A DNA stretch of 64,000 nucleotides, taken from assembly GCF_000023905.1 (NCBI RefSeq), contig NC_013192.1:496001-560000 (forward strand). Reading direction: 5' to 3'. Origin of the DNA: Leptotrichia buccalis C-1013-b. GTDB lineage: Bacteria > Fusobacteriota > Fusobacteriia > Fusobacteriales > Leptotrichiaceae. The notes under the pieces were generated by a model. That model was not told the origin of the DNA. It did no database searches and worked only from the letters and a program-made list of their open reading frames with translations. Below are positions 18,194-27,695 of this stretch, one piece after another. A program made the position numbers and the translations under genes. Numbering within the stretch: position 1 is the stretch's first letter; every line of letters starts with the position of its first letter.

Positions 18194-18592
18194 TTACACC
18201 TCCTTTTGATTTTGAATATATTTTTTAATTATCTCTAACGGTGCACCTCCAACACTTACAACTAAGTAACTTCTACTCCAAAAATATTCTTTCCACAATC
18301 TTCTCCTTATTTCAGGAAATTCTTTTTTTATCAACCTGCTGGAAGCACTTTTGTAAGTATTTACAAACTTAGAAAGTTCAGTATTAGGCATAGCATTAAT
18401 CAACATATGAATATGATCAACATCATGTTCCCATTCTTTAAGAACAATGTTATACTTCGGACATATTTTTTCAAAAATCTCTTTCAATCTATTAGAAATT
18501 TCATCATTAATGACTACTCTTCGATATTTTATACAAAAAATCATATGATAATTTATATCAAATACTGAATGATAATTACTATTATATGACAT
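18194..18592 (-). CDS. tnpA: IS200/IS605 Y1 transposase TnpA
   Basis: 132 residues with the HUH motif at His60-Ile-His62 (DVDHIHMLI) and the nucleophilic tyrosine at Tyr125 (IIKKYIQNQ). It cuts and joins single-stranded ends at subterminal hairpins. The length and motifs match functional members. It is the first gene of the element, read leftward from a strong promoter just inside the left end. Confidence 0.94.
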   Translation of the reverse strand: MSYNSNYHSVFDINYHMIFCIKYRRVVINDEISNRLKEIFEKICPKYNIVLKEWEHDVDHIHMLINAMPNTELSKFVNTYKSASSRLIKKEFPEIRRRLWKEYFWSRSYLVVSVGGAPLEIIKKYIQNQKEV

Positions 18593-18628
18593 TATTATTA
18601 CCTACTTCTATATTATTTCACTGAATAA

Positions 18629-18657
18629 ATTATATCATAAATATATCCTTTTTTCAA
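18629..18657 (-). promoter_or_regulatory. Promoter of tnpA-tnpB
   Basis: On the minus strand: -35 TTGAAA (plus 18652-18657), 17-nt spacer, -10 TATAAT (plus 18629-18634), about 35 nt before tnpA. Confidence 0.7.
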
Positions 18658-18771
18658 TTTTTTTTTACAAAAAAAAAAGCAATTCATCTCCCGCTTGTAG
18701 AAGCCGGAGACTTATTGCTATCTTTTGTTAAAAATTATTTTAGAAAATTTATGGAAAAAAAAGTCTAAAAA

Positions 18772-18780
18772 TGGTACAAT
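18772..18780 (+). promoter_or_regulatory. Extended -10 promoter of nadK
   Basis: TGGTACAAT at 18772-18780 is an extended -10 box, 80 nt before the nadK start. The IS left end is about 40 nt upstream, so insertion left this promoter in place. The -35 is not convincing. Confidence 0.45.
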
Positions 18781-18860
18781 ATTCCACAAAGGCAAGTGAG
18801 CAAAAAAAATTTTAAAAAAGTATAATTTTTAATATTTTAAGAAAAAAAGAGGCATTTATT

Positions 18861-19700
18861 ATGGAAAAATCTGAAAAATTGAAAAATAATGATTTAAATA
18901 GAAAAAATAAAGTAGAAAAAGTTAGAATTGTAAAAAGCGGATATGGAAACGAAAATTTGTTGAAGGATTTTTATGATTATTTAAAGGAAAAAAATATTCA
19001 GGAAGTTTTCGGAGTGGAAGAAGCGGATTTGATAATTTCACTTGGTGGTGATGGAACAATGCTTATTGCGGCAAAAGAAGCGATTACAGGAAACATACCT
19101 GTGCTTGCAGTAAATATGGGTTCACTGGGATATCTGGCCGAAGTGAAGCCTCAAAATGCGGTTAAAATGTTGGAAGATTATGAAAATGGAAATTATAAGA
19201 TAGAAGAAAGAGCATTTTTAGAAGTAAAATACGAAGATAATATCTTTTATGCATTAAATGAGCTTGTAATAACAAAAGGTGGACATGAGGCACATTTAAT
19301 ACAAGTTGAAGTCTATTCAAACGATATTTTTGTAAATAAATACAGAGCTGACGGAATTATTGTGGCAACTCCCACAGGATCCACAGCCTACTCACTTTCA
19401 GCAGGCGGTTCAATTGTTCACCCTGGATTAAATGCCCTGTCAATAACGCCATTAGCTCCACAAAGCCTAACAGCACGTCCAATTATCGTAGATGGCTGTG
19501 AAGTACTTAGTTTTAAGGCAACTTCCAGAGATGAGGCTGTTCACTTGAATATTGACGGAAATCAGTGGTTCCAAATTCAGCAAAATGATCTTGTATCAGC
19601 AAGATTGTCGAAGAAAAAAATTAGAATAGTAAAACCAATGGATAGTGATTATTACAGTATTTTAAGACAAAAATTAAAATGGGGAGATTCTGTATTATAA
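18861..19700 (+). CDS. nadK: NAD kinase
   Basis: 279 residues with the GGDGT motif at 62-66 (ISLGGDGTMLIAA), the NELVI block, and ATPTGSTAYSLSAGGS, the glycine-rich site of NAD kinases. It phosphorylates NAD to NADP in the cytosol. The first 20 residues are lysine/asparagine rich and poorly conserved, so a later start is possible, but no better site is seen; GAGG lies upstream of the ATG. recN follows after 112 bp. Confidence 0.93.
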   Translation: MEKSEKLKNNDLNRKNKVEKVRIVKSGYGNENLLKDFYDYLKEKNIQEVFGVEEADLIISLGGDGTMLIAAKEAITGNIPVLAVNMGSLGYLAEVKPQNAVKMLEDYENGNYKIEERAFLEVKYEDNIFYALNELVITKGGHEAHLIQVEVYSNDIFVNKYRADGIIVATPTGSTAYSLSAGGSIVHPGLNALSITPLAPQSLTARPIIVDGCEVLSFKATSRDEAVHLNIDGNQWFQIQQNDLVSARLSKKKIRIVKPMDSDYYSILRQKLKWGDSVL

Positions 19701-19812
19701 TTATTAAAATAAGAAATATAAATGAAAAATTAATTATTAAATTAAAATAGCATAAAATATAATTTACAGGTAAATTTGTAATTATAAAAAATAAAATAGT
19801 GAAAGGAAGGAA

Positions 19813-21492
19813 ATGCTAAGAGAATTAAGATTAAATAATTTAGCGATAATAAAAAATCTGGACTTGGAATTTAATGAAAAATTTATTGCATTGACTGGAG
19901 AAACTGGGGCTGGAAAATCAATTATTTTAAATGGAATTTCACTATTAATTGGTGAAAGAAGTCATATTGACATGATTAGAAATGGGGAAGAAAACCTTTT
20001 TGCAGAAGGTATTTTTGAATTAAATGAAAATCAGAAGAAAAGGCTAAATGAGCTTGGATTTGAAATAGAAGATGACGAGCTGATTATAACTCGTTTTTTT
20101 GACAGAAGTTCAAAATCTAAAATAATGGTAAATGGGAAAAGACAGACTTTATCAAGATTAAAGGAGCTTATGGTAAACATTATTGATTTAGTCGGGCAGC
20201 ACGAACATCAGTTTTTGTTAAATAATGAATATCATTTGCATTTACTGGATAGATTTTTGAATGATGAAGGAAAGGAGCTTTCCAGAAAGATTCGTGAAAA
20301 TGTAAGTGAAATCAAGAAATTAAATTTAAAAATAAAAAATATTGAAGATGAAAAATCTAAAATTGCAGAAAAAAAAGATGTACTGGAATTTCAATTTAAT
20401 GAAATTAATGAACTGGATTTAAAAGAAGATGAAGATAATGAACTGGAAGAAGAATACAGAATTTTGTTTAATGCTGGAAAAATTAGCGAAAAACTGGAAG
20501 AAACTTCTCAATTGCTAAAAGAGGGAGAATTCTCCATTCTGACTGCACTAGGGCGGGCAAAAAGAAATTTGGAGCAGCTTTCAGATTTGTCAGAGTCCTA
20601 CAGTGAACTTTCTGAAAAAATAGAGTCTGTTTTATACGAAATTGAAGAAATTTCCTATTCTGTGGACAATTCTATCGGGGACGTTGAAATAAATGACACT
20701 AAACTGGAAAAAATTGTGGAAAGAATTGATAAAATTAATAAATTAAAAAGAAAGTACGGCTCGACAATTACGGAAATTCTGGAATTTAAAAATAAAATTG
20801 AAAAAGATTTGTCGCTAGTAAATTTTGAAAATGAAGAGCTGGAAAATCTTAAAATTCAGAAAAAAGAGCTTGTAAACCAGTATTTTCAGGATAGTGAAAG
20901 ATTGAGCGAAATTCGGATGAAAATTGCAGAAAATCTGCAAAATACAGTGGATATTCAATTAAGCGACTTGAATATGGAAAATGCAAAATTTAAAGTGGAA
21001 ATAATCAAAAAAGAAGAAATCACAGCTCACGGAACAGACAATGCAGAATTTTTAATTACAACAAATGTCGGAGAAACTTTCAAGCCGCTTGCTAAAATTG
21101 CGTCAGGTGGAGAAATTTCACGTATAATGCTTGCTCTAAAAAGTGTATTTTCTGAAGTTGACAATATTTCAGTATTGATTTTTGATGAAATTGATACTGG
21201 TATTTCTGGAGAAACAGTACGAAGAGTGGCGGAAAAATTAAGAGAACTTTCAAGAAATACACAAATTATCTGCGTAACCCATTCTCCGCAAATCGCTGGA
21301 AAGGCTCAGCAGCAGTTTTTTATCAAAAAGGAAATTGAAAATAATTTTACGGAGACAAAAGTTCGAGAACTAAATACAGAAGAGAGAATAAGGGAAATTG
21401 CAAGAATTATTTCAGGAGATAACATTACTGAAGCATCTGTAAGCCACGCCAAGGAGATTATGGGATTATGGGACAAAAAAGTGCTGATATAG
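19813..21492 (+). CDS. recN: DNA repair protein RecN
   Basis: 559 residues, SMC-like: Walker A GETGAGKS at 29-36, a long coiled coil (about 150-370), then LAKIASGGEISRIMLALK (signature) and LIFDEIDTGISG (Walker B), and a THSPQIAG H-loop. RecN acts at double-strand breaks with RecA. GAAAGGAAGG precedes the ATG. The 3' end overlaps the next gene by 25 bp. Confidence 0.95.
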   Translation: MLRELRLNNLAIIKNLDLEFNEKFIALTGETGAGKSIILNGISLLIGERSHIDMIRNGEENLFAEGIFELNENQKKRLNELGFEIEDDELIITRFFDRSSKSKIMVNGKRQTLSRLKELMVNIIDLVGQHEHQFLLNNEYHLHLLDRFLNDEGKELSRKIRENVSEIKKLNLKIKNIEDEKSKIAEKKDVLEFQFNEINELDLKEDEDNELEEEYRILFNAGKISEKLEETSQLLKEGEFSILTALGRAKRNLEQLSDLSESYSELSEKIESVLYEIEEISYSVDNSIGDVEINDTKLEKIVERIDKINKLKRKYGSTITEILEFKNKIEKDLSLVNFENEELENLKIQKKELVNQYFQDSERLSEIRMKIAENLQNTVDIQLSDLNMENAKFKVEIIKKEEITAHGTDNAEFLITTNVGETFKPLAKIASGGEISRIMLALKSVFSEVDNISVLIFDEIDTGISGETVRRVAEKLRELSRNTQIICVTHSPQIAGKAQQQFFIKKEIENNFTETKVRELNTEERIREIARIISGDNITEASVSHAKEIMGLWDKKVLI

Positions 21493-22445
21493 ATAATTCG
21501 GAGAAAAAATTAGAAATTTCTGAAAAGAAAAAGTTAAATTTGATAAAAGATAATTTTGATAAAAAAAGTAAAATATCAGTTAAAAATCAAATGCAGCTGA
21601 AAAACTTCCTGGAATTTCTAAAATTTGAAAAAAGAAGTTCCCAAAACACATTAAATGGGTATAATCGTGATTTAACACAATTTTTTCTGTTTGTAAAAAA
21701 AGATTTTTCTGAAATTGGAGAAAAAGAAATATCTAGTTATATTGATAATTTGAATAAAAAATTGAGAAAAAATTCAGTTTTGAGAAAAGTTTCAGTATTA
21801 AAGACATTTTATAAATTTTGTTATTTGAATAAGTTGATTACAAAAGACCCTGCTGGAATAATAAAAAACTTAAAGCGTGAATATCAGCCGCCTGAAACTT
21901 TAACATTAGAAGAAATAAAGCAGATTGTGGATAATTGCCCCAACACACCTGCTGGAATACAAAATCGACTAATTATTAAGTTACTAATTGTAACAGGAGC
22001 AATGATTTCAGAAATTTTAAATTTGAAAATAAAGGATATTGAAAATCAGTATGATAAATTTATAAAAACTCTTGGAAAAAATTCAAAATATCAGATAAAA
22101 TTAATTGACAATAGTTTTGAAATAGAAATTAAAAATTATCTGGAAATTTACAGACCAAAGTTAAAAAATGCAAATGAAAGTTTAAAAATATTTCCCGATA
22201 TTCGCCGCGAAAAGTTTTGGAAAAACTTAAAAATTATTGCCCAAAATGCAAAAATTGAAAAAAATGTATATCCGCATATTTTTAGAAATTCTTTAGTTGG
22301 AATTTTATCTGAAGCTAATGCTGATATTTGCATTATTCAGGAAGTATTGGGAAAAGTGAATATTACAACGGCAAAAATTAAAAAAAATGTGGAAAAATCT
22401 AAATTAAAAATGATTTATAACAATATAAAGTTGGGAGATGATTAA
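21468..22445 (+). CDS. Tyrosine recombinase (XerC/D-like) with missing catalytic residues
   Basis: 325 residues: a lysine-rich N-terminal extension of about 40, a SAM-like core-binding domain (NFLEFLKFEKRSSQNTLNGY, a classic Xer start), and a catalytic-fold domain. Lys204 (LGKNSK), His270 and Arg273 (HIFRNS) are kept. The box I Arg is Met179 (VTGAMISE), the second His is Lys296 (VLGK), and the nucleophilic Tyr position is Lys305. It should bind DNA or a partner recombinase but not cut DNA. The frame is fully open, and the gene overlaps recN, so translation is probably coupled. Confidence 0.85.
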   Translation: MGQKSADIDNSEKKLEISEKKKLNLIKDNFDKKSKISVKNQMQLKNFLEFLKFEKRSSQNTLNGYNRDLTQFFLFVKKDFSEIGEKEISSYIDNLNKKLRKNSVLRKVSVLKTFYKFCYLNKLITKDPAGIIKNLKREYQPPETLTLEEIKQIVDNCPNTPAGIQNRLIIKLLIVTGAMISEILNLKIKDIENQYDKFIKTLGKNSKYQIKLIDNSFEIEIKNYLEIYRPKLKNANESLKIFPDIRREKFWKNLKIIAQNAKIEKNVYPHIFRNSLVGILSEANADICIIQEVLGKVNITTAKIKKNVEKSKLKMIYNNIKLGDD

Positions 22446-22449
22446 GTAG

Positions 22450-22869
22450 ATGAAAGAAAAACGTGAATTAAAAAAAGATAGGGATGAAAAAATAAGAATA
22501 CTAATAATTACAACTATGGTATATTTTATATTTTTCCTTATAGAGAAAATGGAACTAATAACTTCATATCTGGGAATAATTATACTGATTTTATTATACA
22601 TGTATGCAAATTTTAATTTGATAAACTTATTTTTTACAAGTAAAAGAACTACTTTTAAAGTATATGCTTTTCTACTTTTGGAAGTAATTTATTTGTTTAC
22701 AGGAAATATTTCAATGTTAGGGTCAATATTGTACATAATATTGTTTTCACTCTTGATTTTTTCCATAAGAAAAGACGAAGGACGGGAAGAGATTCCTAAA
22801 ATAACTAAATTTGTTCAAATATTTATTGTATTTAAAGTTGTTTTTGTTTTATCAATGTTGATTTTTTAA
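22450..22869 (+). CDS. Small integral membrane protein, unknown function
   Basis: 139 residues with a charged N-terminus (about 16 residues) and four hydrophobic helices (about 17-35, 38-60, 70-86, 88-105), plus a fifth near the C-terminus. It starts 4 bp after the Xer-like gene, so it is probably the last gene of the recN unit. No recognised motif. Confidence 0.6.
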   Translation: MKEKRELKKDRDEKIRILIITTMVYFIFFLIEKMELITSYLGIIILILLYMYANFNLINLFFTSKRTTFKVYAFLLLEVIYLFTGNISMLGSILYIILFSLLIFSIRKDEGREEIPKITKFVQIFIVFKVVFVLSMLIF

Positions 22870-22905
22870 TTTTCTTTTAAACTATATAGAAGTTATAAAA
22901 AATGG

Positions 22906-22934
22906 TTGAGAAATATAAAAAAAAGTAGTATAAT
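22906..22934 (+). promoter_or_regulatory. Promoter of the yueI-like / murA unit
   Basis: TTGAGA (22906-22911), 17-nt spacer, TATAAT (22929-22934), about 80 nt before the start at 23014. Confidence 0.6.
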
Positions 22935-23013
22935 GACAAAATGTAATAAATTTTTAAAGAGTTAAAATATATTAAAATTTTTGATATTTATTTAAATGAA
23001 TTGGAGAATTAAA

Positions 23014-23607
23014 ATGGAAACTAGCATTAACAGTAGTAGAACTGATGTTATGAAATATATGGAAGAAGTGACAGATAGAGCGGTAAATGCACAAGTTGAA
23101 AAAAATCTATTTCTTGGAGAATACAAAGAAAGAATTATAAAAGCCCTTACATTTGATGAAATTAGAGAAAAAGGTATTTATTATGAAATAGAAAAAGCTT
23201 TGGAAAATAAAGAGGTTGCAAAAATGGTTATTTCAAGACATGCAAATTTTGACGATATAAAAAAATATATTGAAATAGCTAAAAGAAAAAAAATACCATA
23301 CAAAATGATAGACAATTTACTCTGTGAGGGTCAAATAGCATTGGTGGTAGTGGCAAAGGATGCCATTACTCATGAAGATGGAGATGAAATTGTGGTAACC
23401 TCAAAACTGGAAACTTGTCATATAAAACATTTACCAGATGTATACTATGAAGCTATGGAAAGTGCAATTTGTGATTTTCATATGAATATCATAAATAAAG
23501 AAATGCCAGAATATGCAAAAAATTATAAAAACTTAACTTTTATGGATAAACTATTAGGATCAAAATGTCCAATATGTCAAAAATTAGGAGGAAAAAAACG
23601 TGGTTGA
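23014..23607 (+). CDS. YueI-like (DUF1694) protein
   Basis: 197 residues resembling B. subtilis Yue[17 protein letters not shown], the [15 protein letters not shown] strand-helix pair and [14 protein letters not shown]. The function of the family is unknown; the fold is thought to be related to ribosomal L7Ae-like proteins. A C-terminal CPICQ pair is present. I chose the ATG at 23014 (TTGGAG site) over the one at 22996. Its last 8 bp overlap murA, indicating co-expression. Confidence 0.7.
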   Translation: METSINSSRTDVMKYMEEVTDRAVNAQVEKNLFLGEYKERIIKALTFDEIREKGIYYEIEKALENKEVAKMVISRHANFDDIKKYIEIAKRKKIPYKMIDNLLCEGQIALVVVAKDAITHEDGDEIVVTSKLETCHIKHLPDVYYEAMESAICDFHMNIINKEMPEYAKNYKNLTFMDKLLGSKCPICQKLGGKKRG

Positions 23608-24868
23608 TGGATTTAGAATAACAGGAAAAACGCCTTTAAACGGAGTAATAAAAGTAAGTGGAGCTAAAAATGCAGCTCTTCCAATAATTATCGCAACTCT
23701 TGTTGCAAAAGGGGAATATATCTTAAAAAATGTTCCAAACTTGAGAGATATTAGAGTAACAATGAAATTGCTTGAAGATTTGGGAATGATAACTGAAAAA
23801 TTAGATAACAATACTTATAAAATTATAAACAATGGCTTTAAAAGAACTGAAGCAAGCTATCAGATTGTAAAACAGATGAGAGCCTCATTTTTAGTAATGG
23901 GACCAATGATTGCAAATTTAGATGAAGCAGTAGTTTCACTTCCTGGAGGATGTGCAATAGGTTCAAGACCTGTCGATTTACATTTAAAGGGATTTGAAAT
24001 GCTAGGTGCCGATATTACGAGAGTACACGGATATGTTCACGCAAAATCTGATAATTTAAAAGGAGCCGAAATTCCTTTAGGTTTCCCAAGTGTAGGAGCA
24101 ACACAGAATATCATGATGGCAGCTGTAAAAACACCTGGTAAAACTATCATTTCAAATGCAGCAAGAGAGCCTGAAATCGTTGATTTAGGAAATTTCTTAA
24201 ATAAAATGGGAGCAAAAATTACAGGACTTGGAACACCAAACATTGAAATTGAAGGAGTGGAAGAGCTTCATGCAGTAGAATATTCAATTATGCCAGATAG
24301 AATTGAAGCAGGAACTTATGTAATAGCAGCACTAGTTACAGAAGGAGATTTAAAAATTCAGGATGCAAGACTTGAAGATTTGGGAGTATTTAAATCCGAA
24401 CTTGAAGCTATGGGCGTAAAATTCAAACAGGATGGAGACATATTATCTGTAATCGGAAAAGTGAAAGATTTGAAGCCATCAAAAATAAAAACATTGCCGC
24501 ATCCAGGATTTCCAACAGATATGCAGCCTCAAATGATGTTATTACAAACATTAGTAAATGGTGGAAGCTCAATGGAAGAAACTGTCTTTGAAAACAGGTT
24601 TATGCATGTGCCTGAATTTAACAGAATGGGTGCAGATATTACGATAAGACATGGAGTTGCTTTTGTAAATGGAGGATTGCCATTAACTGGAGCGGAAGTA
24701 ATGTCTTCGGATTTACGAGCAGGAGCTGCACTGGTTCTGGCGGCACTTGCGGCAGATGGAGAAACAATTGTAAACAGAGTTTATCATATTGACAGAGGTT
24801 ATGACAGACTGGAACTGAAATTAAACACTGTTGGAGCAAAAATTGAAAGAATCAAACTAGATATTTAA
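23600..24868 (+). CDS. murA: UDP-N-acetylglucosamine 1-carboxyvinyltransferase MurA
   Basis: 422 residues. Lys23-Asn24 in SGAKNAALP and the active-site Cys118 in [15 protein letters not shown] are present, so the enzyme should be fosfomycin-sensitive. It transfers enolpyruvate from PEP to UDP-GlcNAc, the first step of peptidoglycan synthesis. The start is GTG, with AGGAGG 8 nt upstream, and overlaps the yueI-like gene. Confidence 0.96.
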   Translation: MVDGFRITGKTPLNGVIKVSGAKNAALPIIIATLVAKGEYILKNVPNLRDIRVTMKLLEDLGMITEKLDNNTYKIINNGFKRTEASYQIVKQMRASFLVMGPMIANLDEAVVSLPGGCAIGSRPVDLHLKGFEMLGADITRVHGYVHAKSDNLKGAEIPLGFPSVGATQNIMMAAVKTPGKTIISNAAREPEIVDLGNFLNKMGAKITGLGTPNIEIEGVEELHAVEYSIMPDRIEAGTYVIAALVTEGDLKIQDARLEDLGVFKSELEAMGVKFKQDGDILSVIGKVKDLKPSKIKTLPHPGFPTDMQPQMMLLQTLVNGGSSMEETVFENRFMHVPEFNRMGADITIRHGVAFVNGGLPLTGAEVMSSDLRAGAALVLAALAADGETIVNRVYHIDRGYDRLELKLNTVGAKIERIKLDI

Positions 24869-24897
24869 CTTTATATAAAACTGAAAAAATTTAAGAC

Positions 24898-24945
24898 GTG
24901 GGTATATTTTAGAAAAAAAACTAGAAAATACCCACAATTTTAATT
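24898..24945 (+). terminator. Terminator after murA
   Basis: GTGGGTATATTTTAG pairs with CTAGAAAATACCCAC across an A-rich loop (one mismatch), followed by a T-rich stretch. Confidence 0.65.
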
Positions 24946-25020
24946 TTATTTTATTACTTTTCTTTTTCCAAAAAATCAAACATTTTCTAAAAACTTTAAA
25001 AAACAAATTTAAAAACTTGG

Positions 25021-25037
25021 TATAACTAAAATTTATA
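25021..25037. promoter_or_regulatory. Putative regulator box upstream of metF
   Basis: TATAACTAAAATTTATA differs at two of 17 positions from the perfect palindrome upstream of metE at 58235-58251. It ends 32 nt before the metF -35 box. The position suits an activator of LysR type. A/T-rich background makes chance matches possible. Confidence 0.4.
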
Positions 25038-25069
25038 TTAAAGAAAAGCTAAAAAATATAATTAAAAAA

Positions 25070-25098
25070 TTTACAAAACATATTTTTTGTAGTACAAT
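25070..25098 (+). promoter_or_regulatory. Promoter of metF
   Basis: TTTACA (25070-25075), 17-nt spacer, TACAAT (25093-25098), giving a 5' leader of about 70 nt before the start at 25173. No SAM or cobalamin riboswitch pattern is seen in it. Confidence 0.6.
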
Positions 25099-25172
25099 AT
25101 GTTTGGAAATACAAATTTAAATTATTCTTAGAAAAGATAAATGTAAAAAAAATTTGAAATTGGGAGGTTTTA

Positions 25173-26048
25173 ATGAAAATAAAAGATTTATTTGAAAAAA
25201 AGGAGCGTTTAATTTCTTTTGAGATTTTTCCGCCAAATAAAAATTTTTCGGAAGAGAAATTAAAGAATGTAACTGCTGAATTAGTGGAGTACAAGCCTGA
25301 TTTTATTAGTGTTACATATGGTGCTGGCGGGAAAACTAAAGGCGGGACTATTGAAATGGCTTCTCACATTAAAAATAATTTGAAAACGGAAGTTTTGGCT
25401 CATTTGACTTGTGTTGGAAGTAAAAAAAGTGAAATTCACGATTATTTGCAGGAAGCAAAAAGTAAAAATATAAAAAATATCTTGGCACTTCGTGGAGATG
25501 TACCACAGGGAGAAACGGAAGAAATTTACGATAAAGGTGATTATAAATATGCTTCTGAGTTAATTAGCGATTTGAGAAAAAACAGCGAATTTAATGATTT
25601 TTCAATTGGCGGGGCATTTTATCCTGAAACTCATTATGAAAATAATGATTTAGTTGATCTGTTCCATTTGAAAAATAAAGTTGAAGCTGGAACGGATTTT
25701 TTGGCTTCCCAAATGTTCTTTGACAATGACGTTTTTGTAAAATTTAAGGAGCAAGCTGAAAAACTGGATATCAAAGTTCCATTGATTGCGGGAATTATGC
25801 CAGTTACAAATGCCAAACAAATAAAAAGAATTATAGAACTTTCCAAATGTTCTGTACCTGAAAAATTGGATAAATTGCTGGAAAAATATGGAGATAATCC
25901 AGAATCTATGAAAAAAGCTGGAATAATGTATGCAAGTGAGCAAATTATAGAACTGTTGGCCTATGGAATCAAGGGAATTCATATTTATACGATGAATAAA
26001 CCTGAAATTGCAAAGGAAATTATGAAAAATATTGAATTTGCAAGATAA
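25173..26048 (+). CDS. metF: Methylenetetrahydrofolate reductase MetF
   Basis: 291 residues, TIM barrel: FEIFPPNK (with the catalytic Glu), FISVTYGAGG, HLTCVGS, NILALRGDVPQG (folate/FAD site), and a C-terminal KGIHIYTMN. It reduces 5,10-methylene-THF to 5-methyl-THF using FAD, supplying the methyl donor for MetE (58425). GGGAGG precedes the ATG. Confidence 0.95.
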   Translation: MKIKDLFEKKERLISFEIFPPNKNFSEEKLKNVTAELVEYKPDFISVTYGAGGKTKGGTIEMASHIKNNLKTEVLAHLTCVGSKKSEIHDYLQEAKSKNIKNILALRGDVPQGETEEIYDKGDYKYASELISDLRKNSEFNDFSIGGAFYPETHYENNDLVDLFHLKNKVEAGTDFLASQMFFDNDVFVKFKEQAEKLDIKVPLIAGIMPVTNAKQIKRIIELSKCSVPEKLDKLLEKYGDNPESMKKAGIMYASEQIIELLAYGIKGIHIYTMNKPEIAKEIMKNIEFAR

Positions 26049-26188
26049 ATTTTAAATATTTATTTAACAAATTAATTTTTGAAATATTTGATTGTATAGC
26101 CATTTTTATTTATGTTTTTTTTTATAAAAAAAAGGTTATTGATAATTTGAAACTGAAATAATTAAAATACAAAACAGGAGGTACCAAA

Positions 26189-27001
26189 ATGTCTATAAAA
26201 AAAGTATTAACAATTGCAGGATCTGATACAAGCGGAGGAGCTGGTATACAGGCGGATCTGAAGACGTTTCAGGAAAGAGGAGTGTATGGAATGAACGCTC
26301 TAACAGTTATTGTTACAATGGATCCTAAAAATAGCTGGGCTCACAAAGTTTTTCCAATTGAATTGAATGTTATAAAAGAACAAATTGATACTGTTGTAAA
26401 TGGAATTGGAGTGGATGCATTAAAAACTGGTATGCTTCCAACGGTGGAAATTATTGAATATGTGGGTTCTGTCTTGAAAGATTTAAAAAATCCGATTGTA
26501 ATAGATCCAGTTATGGTTTGTAAAGTAAATAGCGGATCAACTGAAAATCTTTTTCCAGAGAATGTAACAGCAATGAAAAAACATTTACTGCCTTACGCAA
26601 CTGTCGTTACACCAAACTTATTTGAAGCCGCACAGTTAGCTGGAATGGAAAAAATTGACACGCTTGAGGAAGCTAAGGAAGCAGCTAAAAAAATATGTGA
26701 CTTAGGTGCAAAAAATGTTGTTATAAAAGGAAGAAAGTTTTTCGCTGGAGAAAAATCAATTGATTTCTTATACAATGGAAAAGATTTTGAATTTTTTGAA
26801 TCTGAAAAAATTGATACAGAATGGAATCATGGTGCAGGATGTACTTTCTCCGCCTCAATCACAGCAGAACTGGCAAAAGGTGCCACAGTAAGCGAAGCAG
26901 TCTCCACTACAAAAAAATTAATCACAGAAGCCTTGAAACAGTCCTTTAAATTAAACAACTATACTGGACCTTTAAATCACAAGGCATTTGCTTTAAAATA
27001 A
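26189..27001 (+). CDS. pdxK: Pyridoxine kinase PdxK (ThiD-like ribokinase family)
   Basis: 270 residues. TIAGSDTSGGAGIQADLKTF is shared by ThiD and PdxK, but the continuation (GMNALTVIVTMDPKNSWAHK, DALKTGMLPTVEIIE, DPVMVCK) matches the B. subtilis PdxK type rather than HMP-phosphate kinase. The anion hole and catalytic region is HGAGCTFSASI, with the Cys typical of the PdxK/ThiD-like group. It phosphorylates pyridoxine, pyridoxal or pyridoxamine. An alternative annotation is ThiD. A strong AGGAGG precedes the ATG; the gene stands alone with its own terminator. Confidence 0.85.
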   Translation: MSIKKVLTIAGSDTSGGAGIQADLKTFQERGVYGMNALTVIVTMDPKNSWAHKVFPIELNVIKEQIDTVVNGIGVDALKTGMLPTVEIIEYVGSVLKDLKNPIVIDPVMVCKVNSGSTENLFPENVTAMKKHLLPYATVVTPNLFEAAQLAGMEKIDTLEEAKEAAKKICDLGAKNVVIKGRKFFAGEKSIDFLYNGKDFEFFESEKIDTEWNHGAGCTFSASITAELAKGATVSEAVSTTKKLITEALKQSFKLNNYTGPLNHKAFALK

Positions 27002-27025
27002 TAAGTAATAAAAATATGTTTTTAA

Positions 27026-27069
27026 AAAGTATTCTCTTTGGAGTAGGTGTTTAAGAGGATACTTTTTTT
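27026..27069 (+). terminator. Terminator after pdxK
   Basis: AAAGTATTCTCTT pairs with AAGAGGATACTTT (12-13 bp with one irregularity), followed by a run of seven T. Confidence 0.8.
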
Positions 27070-27132
27070 GTAAAATTTTAACTTATACAAATAAAATTTT
27101 TTTATCTGAAAATCAACAGGAGAATATAAATA

Positions 27133-27657
27133 ATGGAAAAAATTAGTCTTGAAAAACTGAAAAATTTAATGTTGAAAAAATATAGAAAAGAAATAAATTT
27201 TCGACAGTTACAAAAAGAGTTTTTTAAAAATGATGATGAAAGAATAGAGTATATAAAAACAGAGTTGGAGAAAGCATATAATGAAAAAAATGGAAAAAGT
27301 ATAAATACTTTGATTTTAGCAATATATATGTTTGAATTACATAGTGAAAAATTTGTTGATATTTTATGCAAATTAACAAAAGAAGAATGGCATGGAAAAC
27401 ATGAAGATATAGTGTTTTATCTCCAGCAACTAGAATTACCTTCTACAATAGACTGTATATACGAACTGGCAATTTCAAATTTTGAAAAATATAGTTGGGA
27501 TGATAATTTTGCATTAGTGAGAAAATGCTGTTTTGCTTTGGGAGATATTAATACTCTTAAGGCGAAAGAAAAGCTGGAATTACTCTTGCAGAGTGATGAA
27601 GAAATGATAAGGAAACATGCAATGGAACAGTTGGAAAGATGTGATTTTTCAGATTAA
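27133..27657 (+). CDS. HEAT-repeat-like protein, probable immunity protein
   Basis: 174 residues, all helical. The C-terminal part (VRKCCFALGDINTLKAKEKL, then EEMIRKHAMEQLER) looks like HEAT repeats. Small HEAT proteins often serve as immunity partners of polymorphic toxins, and the next gene is an Imm49-like protein. No toxin is adjacent. The function is inferred from context. Confidence 0.5.
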   Translation: MEKISLEKLKNLMLKKYRKEINFRQLQKEFFKNDDERIEYIKTELEKAYNEKNGKSINTLILAIYMFELHSEKFVDILCKLTKEEWHGKHEDIVFYLQQLELPSTIDCIYELAISNFEKYSWDDNFALVRKCCFALGDINTLKAKEKLELLLQSDEEMIRKHAMEQLERCDFSD

Positions 27658-27695
27658 GCAAATAATAAAAATTAGAGTGGAAATGAGGAATATAT

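Larger units (their letters stand above)
16981..18730 (-). mobile_element. IS200/IS605-family element with tnpA and tnpB
   Basis: Contains a Y1 transposase gene and a TnpB gene in the same orientation. The right end carries a hairpin CCGCTT-TTAG-AAGCGG (16992-17007); the left end carries an imperfect hairpin at 18679-18718 with a 5-bp GCAAT/ATTGC foot and related loop sequence. These subterminal hairpins, absence of long terminal inverted repeats and lack of a target duplication are normal for the family. The right end GTTCAC at 16981 is a likely terminus; the left boundary near 18720-18735 is approximate. Both genes look intact. Confidence 0.85.

Noticed and set aside
26189-27001. ThiD as primary call
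   Set aside because: The sequence follows the PdxK type of B. subtilis more closely, and no thiamine gene is nearby; kept as alternative.
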